Shown here: positions 1 through 8,977 of the stretch, piece by piece
How positions within the stretch are numbered: position 1 is the stretch's first letter
How the letters are laid out: each line of letters begins with the position of its first letter
Origin: Sphaeroforma sirkka
Lineage: Eukaryota; Opisthokonta; Ichthyosporea; Ichthyophonida
DNA: 48,351 nucleotides
Direction of reading: 5' to 3'
Assembly (NCBI GenBank): GCA_001586965.3
Contig: LUCW03002011.1
Coordinates: forward strand, 1 to 48,351
Program-made: the position numbers and the translations under genes
The notes under the pieces: generated by a model
The model's database searches: none
Told to the model about the DNA's origin: nothing
Seen by the model: the letters and a program-made list of their open reading frames with translations, nothing else

Positions 1-2037
1 TTCTGAGGTCCCTGTGGAAACACCTAGCCTGTCTGGAGTTGAGCCTGCCGAGGAAACTGTTGGGGGAAGCCAATTCTAAGGTTGGTACAGAGGATAATTC
101 TGAGGATGACTCGTCGAATCCTAAAGCCTTGGAAGAAGAGGTATCTACTACCGCGGAAAGGCTCACCAGCGTCCGTGTATCACCTAGGAGTGAAGCTCAG
201 GACCCCAGCTTGCCCCCCTGACTACGTGCCGACAAATATTGGGGATAAACGTCGAAAGGCTGAAAAATTCGTGGATACGAAAGTCGGGGACATTATAACT
301 CCACATCTAAAGGACACTCCAGCACAAATCCGGAGTGAAAAGGAAGTATTGGATCTGGGTGCTAAGGGTACTTCTAAAGGCAAGGGAGCCGCTAGCTCTA
401 GTGAAAATGAAGTATTGGACCTGTCCGAAAATTTCGGTTTCGCCATCAATGGAGAAGCCATTCCATTCAGCTCAAATCTTGGGGGCCGAAGCTGAGGACG
501 CCATAACTCGACAACGAGTGGTTGGATCCTCTAAATCTCGACGCCAATTGAACTGCACTGAAGCGCTCTTGAAGGAGCTAGCGGCAGCAGCAGTTGTGGA
601 CCCTCTATCGTGTCCCACTTGGCTGATATTCTTCCTATACCGAAGAAGAAGAAAATATCGGGCCCAGTTTCAAACCAGAGACCTACTGGTTTACCAGCCA
701 GTACGTTTACCACTATGCCAGTTATTATTGGTGAAAGAGAAAATATTTCAAAATTTAATCTCTATAGCTCTGATGCTACCATTGACCATCCTCTTGACAA
801 ACCTAACCCTGTCAGAGGATATGATCGTATGGAACTCGATGAGGCTTACCATCCTCGTAATATCGACCCTCATTTGCCAACTAACCCTGGTAATCACGAT
901 TTTGGCAATCGCTACACCAGTACCTCGTTAGAGAGTTCCCGCTCTAATCCTGAGGATGAGGAAGTGAGAACCAGACATACTCGTCTCAGGCTATTACGCT
1001 CTGGTATGTAAGTCCTTGAGGACCGTCTATTGAATGACTCTGACCTTGACGATAGGAAAGCGGATAACATTCGCTATCTAATCGATAACAAGAGAAAGGA
1101 AATAGACACCATCTTGGCACTAGCAGCCCGTAGCACTGAGCATGAGCCTCGTGAACACTTAGAACCAAGCTTTATAAAGCAGCTAGGTAACGCGCAGGCT
1201 GAGGTCGATTTCTCTACTAATGAGAGTACAGTGGAGACACTGAAGGCCTTCGACCAACTTAAGGAGTCTGCCAGCCTTAAGGATAAGCAGATGATGAATG
1301 CCTTTATTCATTTCTCTAAGCCAGGTGAATGGCGAACTATCTTGAAGGCTCATGAGCCCAACTGGAAAGCCCTACCCTGGCACCAGTTGCGTGATAATAT
1401 ACTTAACACCTTTTTTGAAGATGCACGTGACCGTGAACTTCTAGAGTCTCGCAAGTTCTTTGCGAACGATACCACTATTCCAGGTGCTCTAGCTCATATG
1501 ACACATATGAATACTCGGATGGGTGGTCGTACCTATACTGGCGAATATTTATTAATTTGTCAGATGATGGAGACTCTGGGAGCTAACCTCTTTAAGAAAG
1601 TCAATGATGACATCATCGCCTATGGTGATTTGTGATCTATGCCTTGGTCTGTCTTTGAGAAGATAGTTCACAAGCATACCAATTCCTCTACTAGAGTACT
1701 TAGTACCACGAGCTACACCCAGCCCACTAAGCGAAACGCAGTAGAGACTAATACTGCGCGTAGTACTAAGAAACCTCGCACTACTACTGGAGGGGGTCCT
1801 GGCTCTACTTCTACCGAACCGAAAGGGGAAAAGAAGGTGAGAGCGCCTTGCAAGAAGTGTGGTTACAACCTCACAAAACGTAATGGCAAGTGGAATGGTA
1901 GACACGACCCTGTTAAGTGTGCACCAGGCAAGCCAGATTTTGGACACTATATGAAAGAGTGTGCTACTTGCAAGGGTACTAACGGTTGGCACAAAGAGGA
2001 TTGCAAGGACTTACCGGACGTCCAAGTTAAGCACTGA
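1..2037 (+). pseudogene. gag polyprotein, copy 1 (frameshifted, 5' end outside window)
   Basis: Structural capsid protein of the retrotransposon, which would form the cytoplasmic particle. It begins in the acidic N-terminal region (EEETVG/EDNSEDDSS type), passes a capsid-like helical part around 1030-1635 and ends in a Cys/His-rich nucleic-acid-binding tail at about 1840-2020 (CKKC...H...C followed by CATC...H...C). Relative to the inverted copy at 4627-5037 it has one extra G near 62-66 and one extra C near 212-217, both in single-base runs and both shifting the frame. Further frame changes occur near 480, 1000 and 1635. A short internal repeat of the gag N-terminus lies at 358-399. The 3' end abuts the protease frame. 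Confidence 0.75.
333..423 (+). repeat. Internal duplication inside gag carrying a copy of the gag N-terminus
   Basis: Two near-identical 23-base blocks (333-355 and 401-423, both containing GAAGTATTGGA) flank about 45 bases. Of these, 40 match exactly the sequence that follows the gag start codon in the inverted copy at 4990-5037 (peptide AKGTSKGKGAASS). The gag N-terminal peptide is therefore reiterated in the middle of gag. The inversion junction at 4627 falls at the edge of the same block. Confidence 0.75.
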
Positions 2038-2046
2038 CAGTACCAT

Positions 2047-2736
2047 ATGTGTGCACTAGAGCAAGATTATGAGAAAATGTTCAATAAAATCCATACCAAA
2101 GGAGATGAACGTATCTTTCAAGCAGTTTTCGTAAATGGAGAAAAAGTTATGGCACTATTTGATCCAGGGGCTGAAGTCTCTGCTATCTCACGCCGAGTAG
2201 CCTACGCTACAGATATGGCTGTCCATAACGAAACAACTGATTTAATCTTGGGAAATGGCAAAGTTACTACTTGCGAACAAGCCATTGACTATGCACACAT
2301 AATGCTGTCAGATAGAAGAGAAGTGAAGACTCACCTAATCGTTACTGACATGTCTCAGAAATACGATTTAATTATAGGTATGACTGATCTTCTCAGTTTA
2401 GGTATAACACTCACTGGTCTGCCTAATGGGCTAGACCCGAATAAAGATCAGTCAGATGATAATATGTTAAAGATACCTAAACCTCCGGAAGGTGAAGCAA
2501 AGGATATGATTCCGCACTTCACCGATATAATTATGGACTTAATTATACAAAACAGGAAGATTGCAATAACTGACTGGTGTATGTTTAAGTTCTCTAATGG
2601 GTACGTTAGACTTGACTTAACAAACGTCGACTTCTCTAAGTTAAAGTGTCCTTCACATAACTACGTGAGTTGGAGACACAAAGACGTTGTCAAAACTCAA
2701 ATAAATCGAAGATTGGTTAAAACAGGGTCTAATTGA
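2047..2736 (+). CDS. Retroviral-type aspartic protease domain with D-P-G-A active site, copy 1
   Basis: Pepsin-like dimeric protease that would cleave the gag-pol polyprotein. The frame is open for 229 codons. The active-site loop ALFDPGAEVSAIS has the catalytic Asp at about residue 39, and the second conserved motif DLIIGMTDLL (family pattern I-[IL]-G) lies at about 107-116. The usual loop is D-T/S-G-A; here the second residue is Pro, and the minus-strand copy at 46280-46864 has the same residue, so it is a family trait and not a local error. The C-terminal 100 residues lead into the reverse transcriptase; a 4-base insertion near 2700-2712 relative to the other copy breaks the join. The start codon was taken as the first ATG after the gag stop; the true product is probably made by gag-pol fusion. 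Confidence 0.8.
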   Translation: MCALEQDYEKMFNKIHTKGDERIFQAVFVNGEKVMALFDPGAEVSAISRRVAYATDMAVHNETTDLILGNGKVTTCEQAIDYAHIMLSDRREVKTHLIVTDMSQKYDLIIGMTDLLSLGITLTGLPNGLDPNKDQSDDNMLKIPKPPEGEAKDMIPHFTDIIMDLIIQNRKIAITDWCMFKFSNGYVRLDLTNVDFSKLKCPSHNYVSWRHKDVVKTQINRRLVKTGSN

Positions 2737-3607
2737 AATTAATTATGATGCAACCCCAGTTAACTTAGCTCTCTTAGCGGTCGATCAATATAAATCTGAT
2801 GGAACGTTTAGTAAAACAAGAGTAGTACTAGACCTGTCGCCAATCAAAAAACTAATTCCGCAACATAGTTTTCCCTTACCTAAGATAAGCGAGATACTAC
2901 GCAAAATGGAGGGTGCGACTATCTTTTCCAAGATAGACTTAAAAGCTGCATTCCATCAACTACAGATATATGAGCCTCATAGGAAATACTTTTCCTTTAC
3001 TTGGCAAGGTAAGAAGTATCAGTTTAAAGGTGCACCTGAAGGCTTATACATGTTACCTTCTTTCTTCTAACAAGTTATGATGGAACTATTTGCGGACCTG
3101 TCGTATAACGTATCAGTCTATTTAGATGATATAGTTATCTTTACAAAGACAGCACATGAACATGCTAAACTCGTTAAAGAAGTCTTAAAGCGACTTAATC
3201 ATGCTAAACTTAAGATTAACGAAGACAAGTGTTCTTTTGCTAAAGATACTATACACTTACTTGGCTACAAAGTATCTGCAGCAGGGGTAGAAATTGATCC
3301 TGGCAAGAAACAGTTTCTGTTGGATTTATCAACACCAATTACTGGAAGAGATGTGAACTCTGTGTGTGGGTTTGTTAACTTCTTCTCGGATTCGGTACCG
3401 CATCTTTCTCATTACTTAAAGCCTTTCAGTCACCTACGGCTGCACAAAGGACCTTTGGAAAAGCTTTGGACTAAAGAATGTGATGATGCATTTAAACTAG
3501 TCAAAAGTAAAGTAATGGACGCACCCATCATGCAGTACCCTGTGGATGGTGTCCCATTCCAAGTAGCAACCGACGCTTCAGATCGAGCGGTAGGTGGAAT
3601 GCTATAG
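2737..3607 (+). pseudogene. Reverse transcriptase and start of RNase H, copy 1 (interrupted)
   Basis: RNA-dependent DNA polymerase of the element. Visible motifs, in order: RVVLDLSPIKK and the PLP block (about 2820-2885), FSKIDLKAAFHQLQI with the first catalytic Asp (about 2925-2970), FKGAPEGL...PSFF (about 3025-3067), and YLDDIVIF with the YxDD catalytic pair (about 3119-3142). These are followed by the thumb (LLGYKVSAAGVEIDPGKK) and the RNase H start TDASDRAVGG near 3570-3600. In most gypsy elements the fourth block reads GL-x-NAP-x-x-F-Q; here it is GLHMLPSFFQ. A CAA-to-TAA change gives a stop at 3068-3070, absent from the copy near 45955. A TAG follows at 3605-3607. The part from 3075 is duplicated at 11651. 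Confidence 0.85.
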
Positions 3608-3959
3608 CAAACGATATACGGTAAACCACGCTACATACAATTCTTTAGCAAGAGTTATAATAAGAGTCAACGAAATTACCCTGCCGTTAAACAAGAGCTC
3701 TTTGCTATTATTACTGCGCTAAGACAGTTTAAAAACTACCTTTATGGAAGTTACTTCACTGTCGCCTGTGATCAAGTCTTTAACATATTTAAAGGATATG
3801 AACCTTGATTCACAGTTGGTGAGCCGCTGGCATGACATTATTGCCAAGTTCGCTTTTAACATTACACACATACCAGTAATACATAATCATCTTCCTGACA
3901 TGCTCTCTCGACTTGTGGCCGACTACCAGAAAACAGTCAAGGAGTTATTAGCAACCGAT
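3608..3959 (+). pseudogene. RNase H domain, C-terminal part, copy 1 (frameshifted)
   Basis: Continuation of RNase H, which removes the RNA strand of the cDNA hybrid. Readable pieces are GKPRYIQFFSKSYNKSQRNYP, then QELFAIITALRQFK with the catalytic Glu, FTVACDQ with a catalytic Asp, and the C-terminal HNHLPDMLSRL, the equivalent of the gypsy A-D-x-L-S-R block. Frame changes lie in the A runs near 3733 and before the FTVACDQ/KSLTYL join. The minus-strand copy (44851-45399) keeps this stretch in one frame. Confidence 0.8.
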
Positions 3960-4290
3960 TGGATGCTAAATAAGAAATGGTTTAACCTCGCTCAATCACG
4001 ATGGGGTCCATTTACTGTTGATATGTTCGCCGCAGAACATAACAAACAGGTTTCTGAATATAGGTCGTTGACTCATCCTAAAAGTGATGCATTTCAGCTT
4101 GACTTATCAAAGCATAATGCGTGGGCTAACCCACCTTGTCAACTTATCGCACAGTTGTTAAATTATGTTAATATTACTAAGTCTACCATTACGCTGTGTT
4201 GTCCCTTACGTAACTCCGACCCATGGATACGTGATTTAATTAATATGATTCAAGACGAACCTATTTATGTCGACCGTGAAACCGACACGT
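3960..4290 (+). CDS. Methyltransferase-like module between RNase H and integrase, copy 1
   Basis: Part of the open frame 3744-4400. Residues about 87-170 of that frame show WGPFTVDMFAAEHN, a spacer, then AWANPPC, then ITLCCPLRNSDPWIRDL. The spacing of an F-x-V-D-x-F-A block, an NPP motif and an L-x-x-P...W block resembles the phage-type N6-adenine methyltransferase (Dam) domain that DIRS retrotransposons carry after RNase H. The motif is N-P-P-C where active enzymes have Tyr, Phe or Trp, so catalysis is doubtful. The module is intact at 12580-12870 as well, and present with a frameshift near 44930 in the minus-strand copy. Assignment is by pattern only. Confidence 0.5.
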
Positions 4291-4626
4291 TTTGTATCAG
4301 GGATCCTATTCTATTAAGAAGATACCTTGGAAATACACCATTGTTTGTCGCATCGGTCCTGCAGGTACCACTAAGTGGAAACCCTCAACCGAATTCTTAG
4401 CTAAACTAGAGGAGTCTAAAGAGTTTGAACAAAAGCTCAAGACTCGTACAACACATGCACCCAACAAGATTGCAGTCGAGGTAATGTCGATTGAAACGGC
4501 ATTAGATCGTAAAAACATGGAACTAGCTAATGCCATGGATCAAAGACTCAAAACTCTAAGAGAGCCTGAAGCTCGCACTCAACTACTTAAAGCGCTGCTT
4601 AAAGAACAGCCAGGAGTTGCGAAACA
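4291..4626 (+). pseudogene. Linker and N-terminal end of integrase, copy 1 (truncated)
   Basis: Reads through a Lys/Glu-rich linker (EFLAKLEESKEFEQKLK) into LLKALLKEQPGVAK, which in the minus-strand copy (about 44370-44490) lies just before the integrase zinc finger. One T is missing from the run at about 4291 relative to 12870, which splits this part from the preceding frame. It stops at the inversion junction, so no integrase core follows. Confidence 0.8.
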
Positions 4627-4630
4627 TACT
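4622..4630. other. Inversion (foldback) junction inside the retrotransposon
   Basis: Left of 4626 the sequence is plus-strand pol ending in the integrase leader (GVAK). From 4627 it is the reverse complement of gag 5' sequence (equivalent to positions about 1-345), followed by the 5' UTR and 5' LTR. Only about one base is shared at the joint, and neither side is an LTR end, so integrase did not make this join. The same joint is at 13207/13208 in the second unit. Confidence 0.85.
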
Positions 4631-5037
4631 TCCTTTTCACTCCGGATTTGTGCTGGAGTGTCCTTTAGATGTGGAGTTATAATGTCCCCGACATTCGTAT
4701 CCACGAATTTTTCAGCCTTTCGACGTTTATCCCCAATATTTGACGGCACGTAGTCAGGGGGCAAGCTGGGGTCCTGAGCTTCACTCCTAGGTGATACACG
4801 GACGCTGGTGAGCCTTTCCGCGGTAGTAGATACCTCTTCTTCCAAGGCTTTAGGATTCGACGAGTCATCCTCAGAATTATCCTCTGTACCAACCTTAGAA
4901 TTGGCTTCCCCAACAGTTTCCTCGGCAGGCTCAACTCCAGACAGGCTAGGTGTTTCCACAGGGACCTCAGGAACCTCGGCAGGCTTAGCAGGCTTAGAGC
5001 TAGCGGCTCCCTTGCCTTTAGAAGTACCCTTAGCCAT
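4627..5037 (-). pseudogene. gag N-terminal fragment, subfamily A, minus strand
   Basis: Open from an ATG at 5035-5037 (MAKGTSKGKGAASS, then a Pro/Ala/Val-rich and an acidic stretch) to the inversion junction. It is nearly identical to positions 1-345 of copy 1 but keeps the shorter G and C runs, so its frame is open where copy 1 is broken. It gives the true N-terminus of gag, which is outside the window for copy 1. About 79 bases of leader separate the ATG from the LTR at 5117. It is a fragment without its capsid or pol parts. Confidence 0.8.
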
Positions 5038-5116
5038 AGTATTTTCTGGCTAGTAAATCGATGTTAGACAGTCTAGAAGCAGTACACTACTGTAACTACT
5101 AAATAACTGAAAAATA

Positions 5117-5712
5117 TGTAAACTTCGATGGAAATTACTAGGTTTCAAACTATATTAAACTAAAATACAATTTAGTCAGCTAGGATTTAGCAGTGGTAGC
5201 TTGTGTAAGAATGATCGGGACTGCCTCTTGTTAAGAGCCTAAATATCCTCGATCACACAGGGCGTACCTCTAGCTGTTCTTTATTGAATAATTTTCACTA
5301 GAAGTACTAAATGTTCATGACCACTTGCCTAATTTGTAAATAGACATAATAACGTAAGTCACGTTAATACATTAGCTGATATAAATAAAGTTCCATCTGA
5401 AGAAAAGTTAAAAAGAGAAAAAGACTTATTGGATTTTGGAGATTGGCGGGAGGACCAAAATCTATAAGTAGTAGTTCGGAGATTATAAAATATAGTTTAT
5501 AATATCCCTACATCTACTAATGTCTCAAATAGGTCCAAGTAGATGAGTCATACCAAATACTCAGGCTATTGGAGCCATCAAAGTGAATTTAGAACACTTT
5601 GGAGATTTTGGAAAAAGAGTTTGTACTGAATTATTTAAAATACAAATAAAAACCAATGTATTATCTCAATTGATCTTGATGTTTTAGACTGACCGGAGGC
5701 CGTATTTCTACA
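5117..5712 (-). repeat. 5' LTR of subfamily A element (596 bp)
   Basis: Begins TG and ends CA on either strand (plus-strand ends TGTAAACTTCG and TATTTCTACA). It lies upstream of the minus-strand gag, so it is the 5' LTR of that element. Copies: 13698-14296, and the 3' LTR at 42074-42623. On its right it is joined directly to gag of another element (5713), so element A was inserted into element B. Confidence 0.85.
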
Positions 5713-6555
5713 GTACTCTCTAGTGAGGTAGTGGTATAACGATTACCAAAGCCGTGATTACCAGGGTTAGATGGTAAATGAGGATCGATGTTATGAGGAT
5801 GGTAAGCTTGATCGATTTACATACGATCATAGTCTCTGACAGGGTTAGATTTTTCGAGAGAATGATCGATTGTAGCTTCCGAACTATAGAGATTAAATCT
5901 TGAGGTTTTACCCACTTCACCAGCGGGAACTGGCTCAGTGGTAACTCTGCTGGCCGATAAACCAATGGGTCCCAACTCGGATCGGTATAGGAAGAATATC
6001 GGCCACGTGGGATATGATCGAAAGGTCAGAAGCTGCGGTAGTGGCTAGTTCCTTTAAAAGCTCTTTTTTTTTTTGCGGTTCAAATGGCGTCGAGATTGAG
6101 AAAATCCAAGTACTCGTTGTCGAGTTATGGCGTCCCCAACATTTGCGTCTTCCGCCCCAACATTCATAATAGGTGGATTGGGCTGAATTTTAGTAGTAAT
6201 AAACCGCCGATTTCGAGACGATCCCTCCACTTGTTCAGGAGATATAGCCTTTCCAATATCTGACTTTTCGCGGTCAAATGGCGGGCTGATGCCCTGGGAT
6301 GCACTACTAGGAGACACACGGACGCTGGCGAGCCTTTCCGCGGCAGTTGAGATCTCTTCTTCCAAGGCTTTAGGATCCGACTAGTCATCCTCAGAATTAT
6401 CCCCGGAACCAAGCTCAAAAAACAGCTTCCTCTACAGCTTCAACGGCAGGCTCAGTACCAGACGGACCAGCGTCCCCAGTAACCTCAGGAACCTCAACAG
6501 GCTTAGCAGGCTTAGAGCTGGCGGCTCCCTTGCCCTTAGAACTTTCTTTAGTCAT
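5713..6555 (-). pseudogene. gag N-terminal half, subfamily B, minus strand (interrupted by element A)
   Basis: Starts at an ATG at 6553-6555 (MTKESSKGKGAASSKPAKP), clearly related to subfamily A gag but diverged: PVEVPEVTGDAG against PAEVPEVPVETP, and an EEEISTAAERLASVRV block. A stop (TAG for a Ser codon) lies near 6381. Frameshifts occur in the T run at 6063-6074. The left end at 5713 is the insertion point of the subfamily A LTR. Compared with the copy at 14297-15160, about 17 bases are missing near 5983. Confidence 0.75.
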
Positions 6556-6746
6556 AGTAATAGCTCAAGAATAGGAAAAGTAATAAGGTCTAGGTATAGT
6601 AACTAGCGTGTAGCTAACTTTTAGGGTAGTATTAGCCACTATGAGGTAGTATAGAATACTTACAGTCCTGTCGCTGGATAGTAAGCAATTGTTAGACAGT
6701 CTAGCAGCAGTACACTACGGTAACTACTAATTAACTGAAAAAAATA

Positions 6747-7339
6747 TGTAAACTTCGATGGAAATTACTAGGTTTCAAACTATATTAAACTAAAATACAA
6801 TTTAGTCAGCTAGGATTTAGCAGTGGTAGCTTGTTTAAGAATGATTGGGACTGCCTCTTGGTAAGAGCCTTAATGTCATCGATCACACAGGACATACCTC
6901 TAGCTGTTCTTTAATGAATAATTTTCACTAGAAGTACTAAGTGTTCATGACCACATGTCTATTTGGTAGATAGACATAAGAACGTAAGTCAAGTTTATAC
7001 ATTAGCTAATATAAATAAAGTTCCATCTGAAGAAAAGCTAAAAAAGAAAAAGATTGGATTTTGGAGATTGGCGGGAAGACCAAAACCTGTAAGTAGTAGT
7101 TCAGAAATTATAAAATTTAGTTTATAATATCCTACATCTACTATCGTTTCAAATAGGTCCAAGTAAATGAGTCATACCAAATATTCAGGCTATAGGAGCC
7201 ATCAAAGTGAATTTAGAACACGTTGGAAATATTGGAAAAAAAAGAACTTGTATTAAACTATTTTAAATACAAATAAAAACCAATGTGTTATCTCATTTGA
7301 TCTTGATATTTTAGACTGACCGGAGGCCATATTTCTACA
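6747..7339 (-). repeat. 5' LTR of subfamily B element (593 bp)
   Basis: Same TGTAAACTTCG...TTTCTACA ends as the subfamily A LTR, with scattered substitutions and small indels. It is followed on the minus strand by a leader of about 190 bases (6556-6746), longer than the 79-base leader of subfamily A, and then by the gag start. A second copy is at 15349-15938. The right flank (7340) is not element sequence of either subfamily. Confidence 0.85.
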
Positions 7340-7861
7340 ATCGCACGGATTCATCGTATTTTTTTACGTGCGAACACGTTGGCAATGGAAGAATCGAAGT
7401 GCTAGCACGCACACTGAAGTACTAGCTAAAACGATCCTTAGGACCACCAATGGCGTGAGATGGTGCCAGAATTTATCGCCAAATATAATGCCGCACACTC
7501 GAGTGATATTAATAACTTATACCTTGAAATGGTTAGAAATTACACTCGCAATACTGATACGCTGGTCGTAGTGGTGCTACACAAGATATTGGGCTGTGCT
7601 GAACCTAATATATCTTCTCGCCAAAAGCCACTTGAGCGAGATAAGCGAGCGGTCAAAGCGGTGTAAATCCCACGTGCATTGCAGAAAGAATCAGCTGGCA
7701 AGTATCGAATCGATGAGTCTATAATCGAGAATAAGCGTGAAGATAAGTTCGCTAAAGACTGGCTCGGCCCAGCCGAGGATCTGGCACACGTGGCTCTGGT
7801 GATGAATTTTATCATTGACGAAGCCCTGAATAAGGGATACCGGCTGCATCTCAAGAAATAC
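7340..7861 (+). pseudogene. Unidentified coding remnant, unit 1
   Basis: Two open stretches, 7442-7663 (WREMVPEFIAKYNAAH, NNLYLEMVRNYTRN, LHKILGCAEPN) and 7664-7861 (QKESAGKYRIDE, DKFAKDWLGPAEDLAHVALVMNF), share one reading frame apart from a single in-frame stop at 7663-7665. The length, charge pattern and lack of low complexity suggest former coding sequence. An A-run difference at 7854-7857 makes this copy end early compared with 16276-16503. I do not recognise the family. The WREM-x-P-x-F-x-x-x-Y start recalls capsid regions of retroelement gag proteins, but this is weak. It begins just after the subfamily B LTR. Confidence 0.4.
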
Positions 7862-8430
7862 TAAGGCTTGTGTGCCGTCATTTGGTCGTCAGGACAAACG
7901 TCATTAGGCACGATTGGCACATCTCCTTATAGGCAGTAGCTTTGGGTTTCTCTCCCTTTCGCAGATGAGGATGAAGCTCATCTCTCCGAGCTGCAATTGC
8001 AGCGTTCCAAAGCAGTGTCCCTATACACTGCTACTTTGTGGTGCTTTTAAGCACTGAACACGATCTTATTTCCAACAGATCGGCCCAAGGGTGACACTTT
8101 CTCTGATGATGATGAGACCTTTACTCACACATCATATGCCTACCCTTAACTCGGCTATAGTTGACTAATCTTAAAAAAGGCATACAGATTTGCTACTAGC
8201 CGTCTGGAACGAGAAACGCAGCTTGCCTAATGGGCTGTAAGGAAGCAAGCGGAAGGTTGTCTACGATTTGAATAGCCACTACTTGCCTTCTCTTTTTTTA
8301 GTCGCCAAATCCGGACAGTATCTGACAACTGGGTTGTAATAGCAGTTGGGTCATAAACCAGGACCTGTACATTGAAAATCGAATGCCCTGTACCAGCTGA
8401 TAGGAGAAGGAAATTGAGATTTAGTTTAGG

Positions 8431-8458
8431 GCATACACATGGATATTCATGTGTATGC
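8431..8458. repeat. Perfect inverted repeat, 11-base arms, 6-base loop
   Basis: GCATACACATG at 8431-8441 pairs with CATGTGTATGC at 8448-8458. It could form a cruciform or an RNA hairpin. Repeated at 17024-17051 in the second unit. No function is apparent. Confidence 0.7.
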
Positions 8459-8917
8459 ATAAGAACCATGGACTAGCCTGGGTTCTTAATACAATGCCCA
8501 TGCTTTTTAAAATGCTCTGGTCCCACAGAAAAAAATCAGAATAAATGCTAGAGACCATAGAAGCAACCCTTATCAGCATTGTTGCAGACAGACTGAAGAC
8601 AAATACGCCTGCTCCCACAGGTGCATGGATACACAACGAAGGTAACGACGGTAATATTGTCAATCATCGAGACGATATGTTCGTATGAAACTAAATAAGG
8701 CAAGTATGAGAGAATCGATATGAACGTTAACCAAAAGTAACACAGCAATTGATTCGCACTGTTGCATGTAGGGACATGACTAAATTTTGATGGCGCTGAC
8801 GACTGTGAAACTGAGTTGGTACGTATGCACTCCAAATTATGCTTACCATGAAGTAATTTAACCACCATGCGATCTCGCATGCGGACACTACACATAAGTA
8901 CCATCAAGTGTTTATCA

Positions 8918-8977
8918 GACTGCATTCAGTCGAGCAGCAAAAAACTTTTGCAATCGGACTGCATTCAGTCGAGCAGC
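8918..8977. repeat. Short tandem direct repeat (21 bases, twice)
   Basis: GACTGCATTCAGTCGAGCAGC occurs at 8918-8938 and 8957-8977, each followed by an A run and CTTTTG, giving a period of about 39 bases. The equivalents in the second unit are 17509-17529 and 17546-17566, where the spacing A run is shorter. Confidence 0.75.

Larger units (their letters stand above)
1..4626 (+). mobile_element. Ty3/gypsy-type LTR retrotransposon, copy 1 (partial)
   Basis: Plus-strand element body in the order gag, protease, reverse transcriptase, RNase H, methyltransferase-like module, integrase N-terminus. The 5' LTR and first gag codons lie left of the window. The 3' part (integrase core, 3' LTR) is missing: at 4626/4627 the sequence switches into an inverted copy of the gag 5' region of the same family. 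The same element lies in opposite orientation at 42074-48351, and its 3' half is repeated at 11651-13207. Single-base-run length changes and two stops (3068-3070 and 3605-3607) break the frames. Gene order, DDE integrase and TG...CA LTRs identify Ty3/gypsy (Metaviridae type). Confidence 0.9.

Noticed and set aside
3960..4290. Assigning the element to the DIRS group because of the methyltransferase-like module
   Set aside because: The element has TG...CA LTRs and an HHCC/DX35E integrase, and no tyrosine recombinase was seen.
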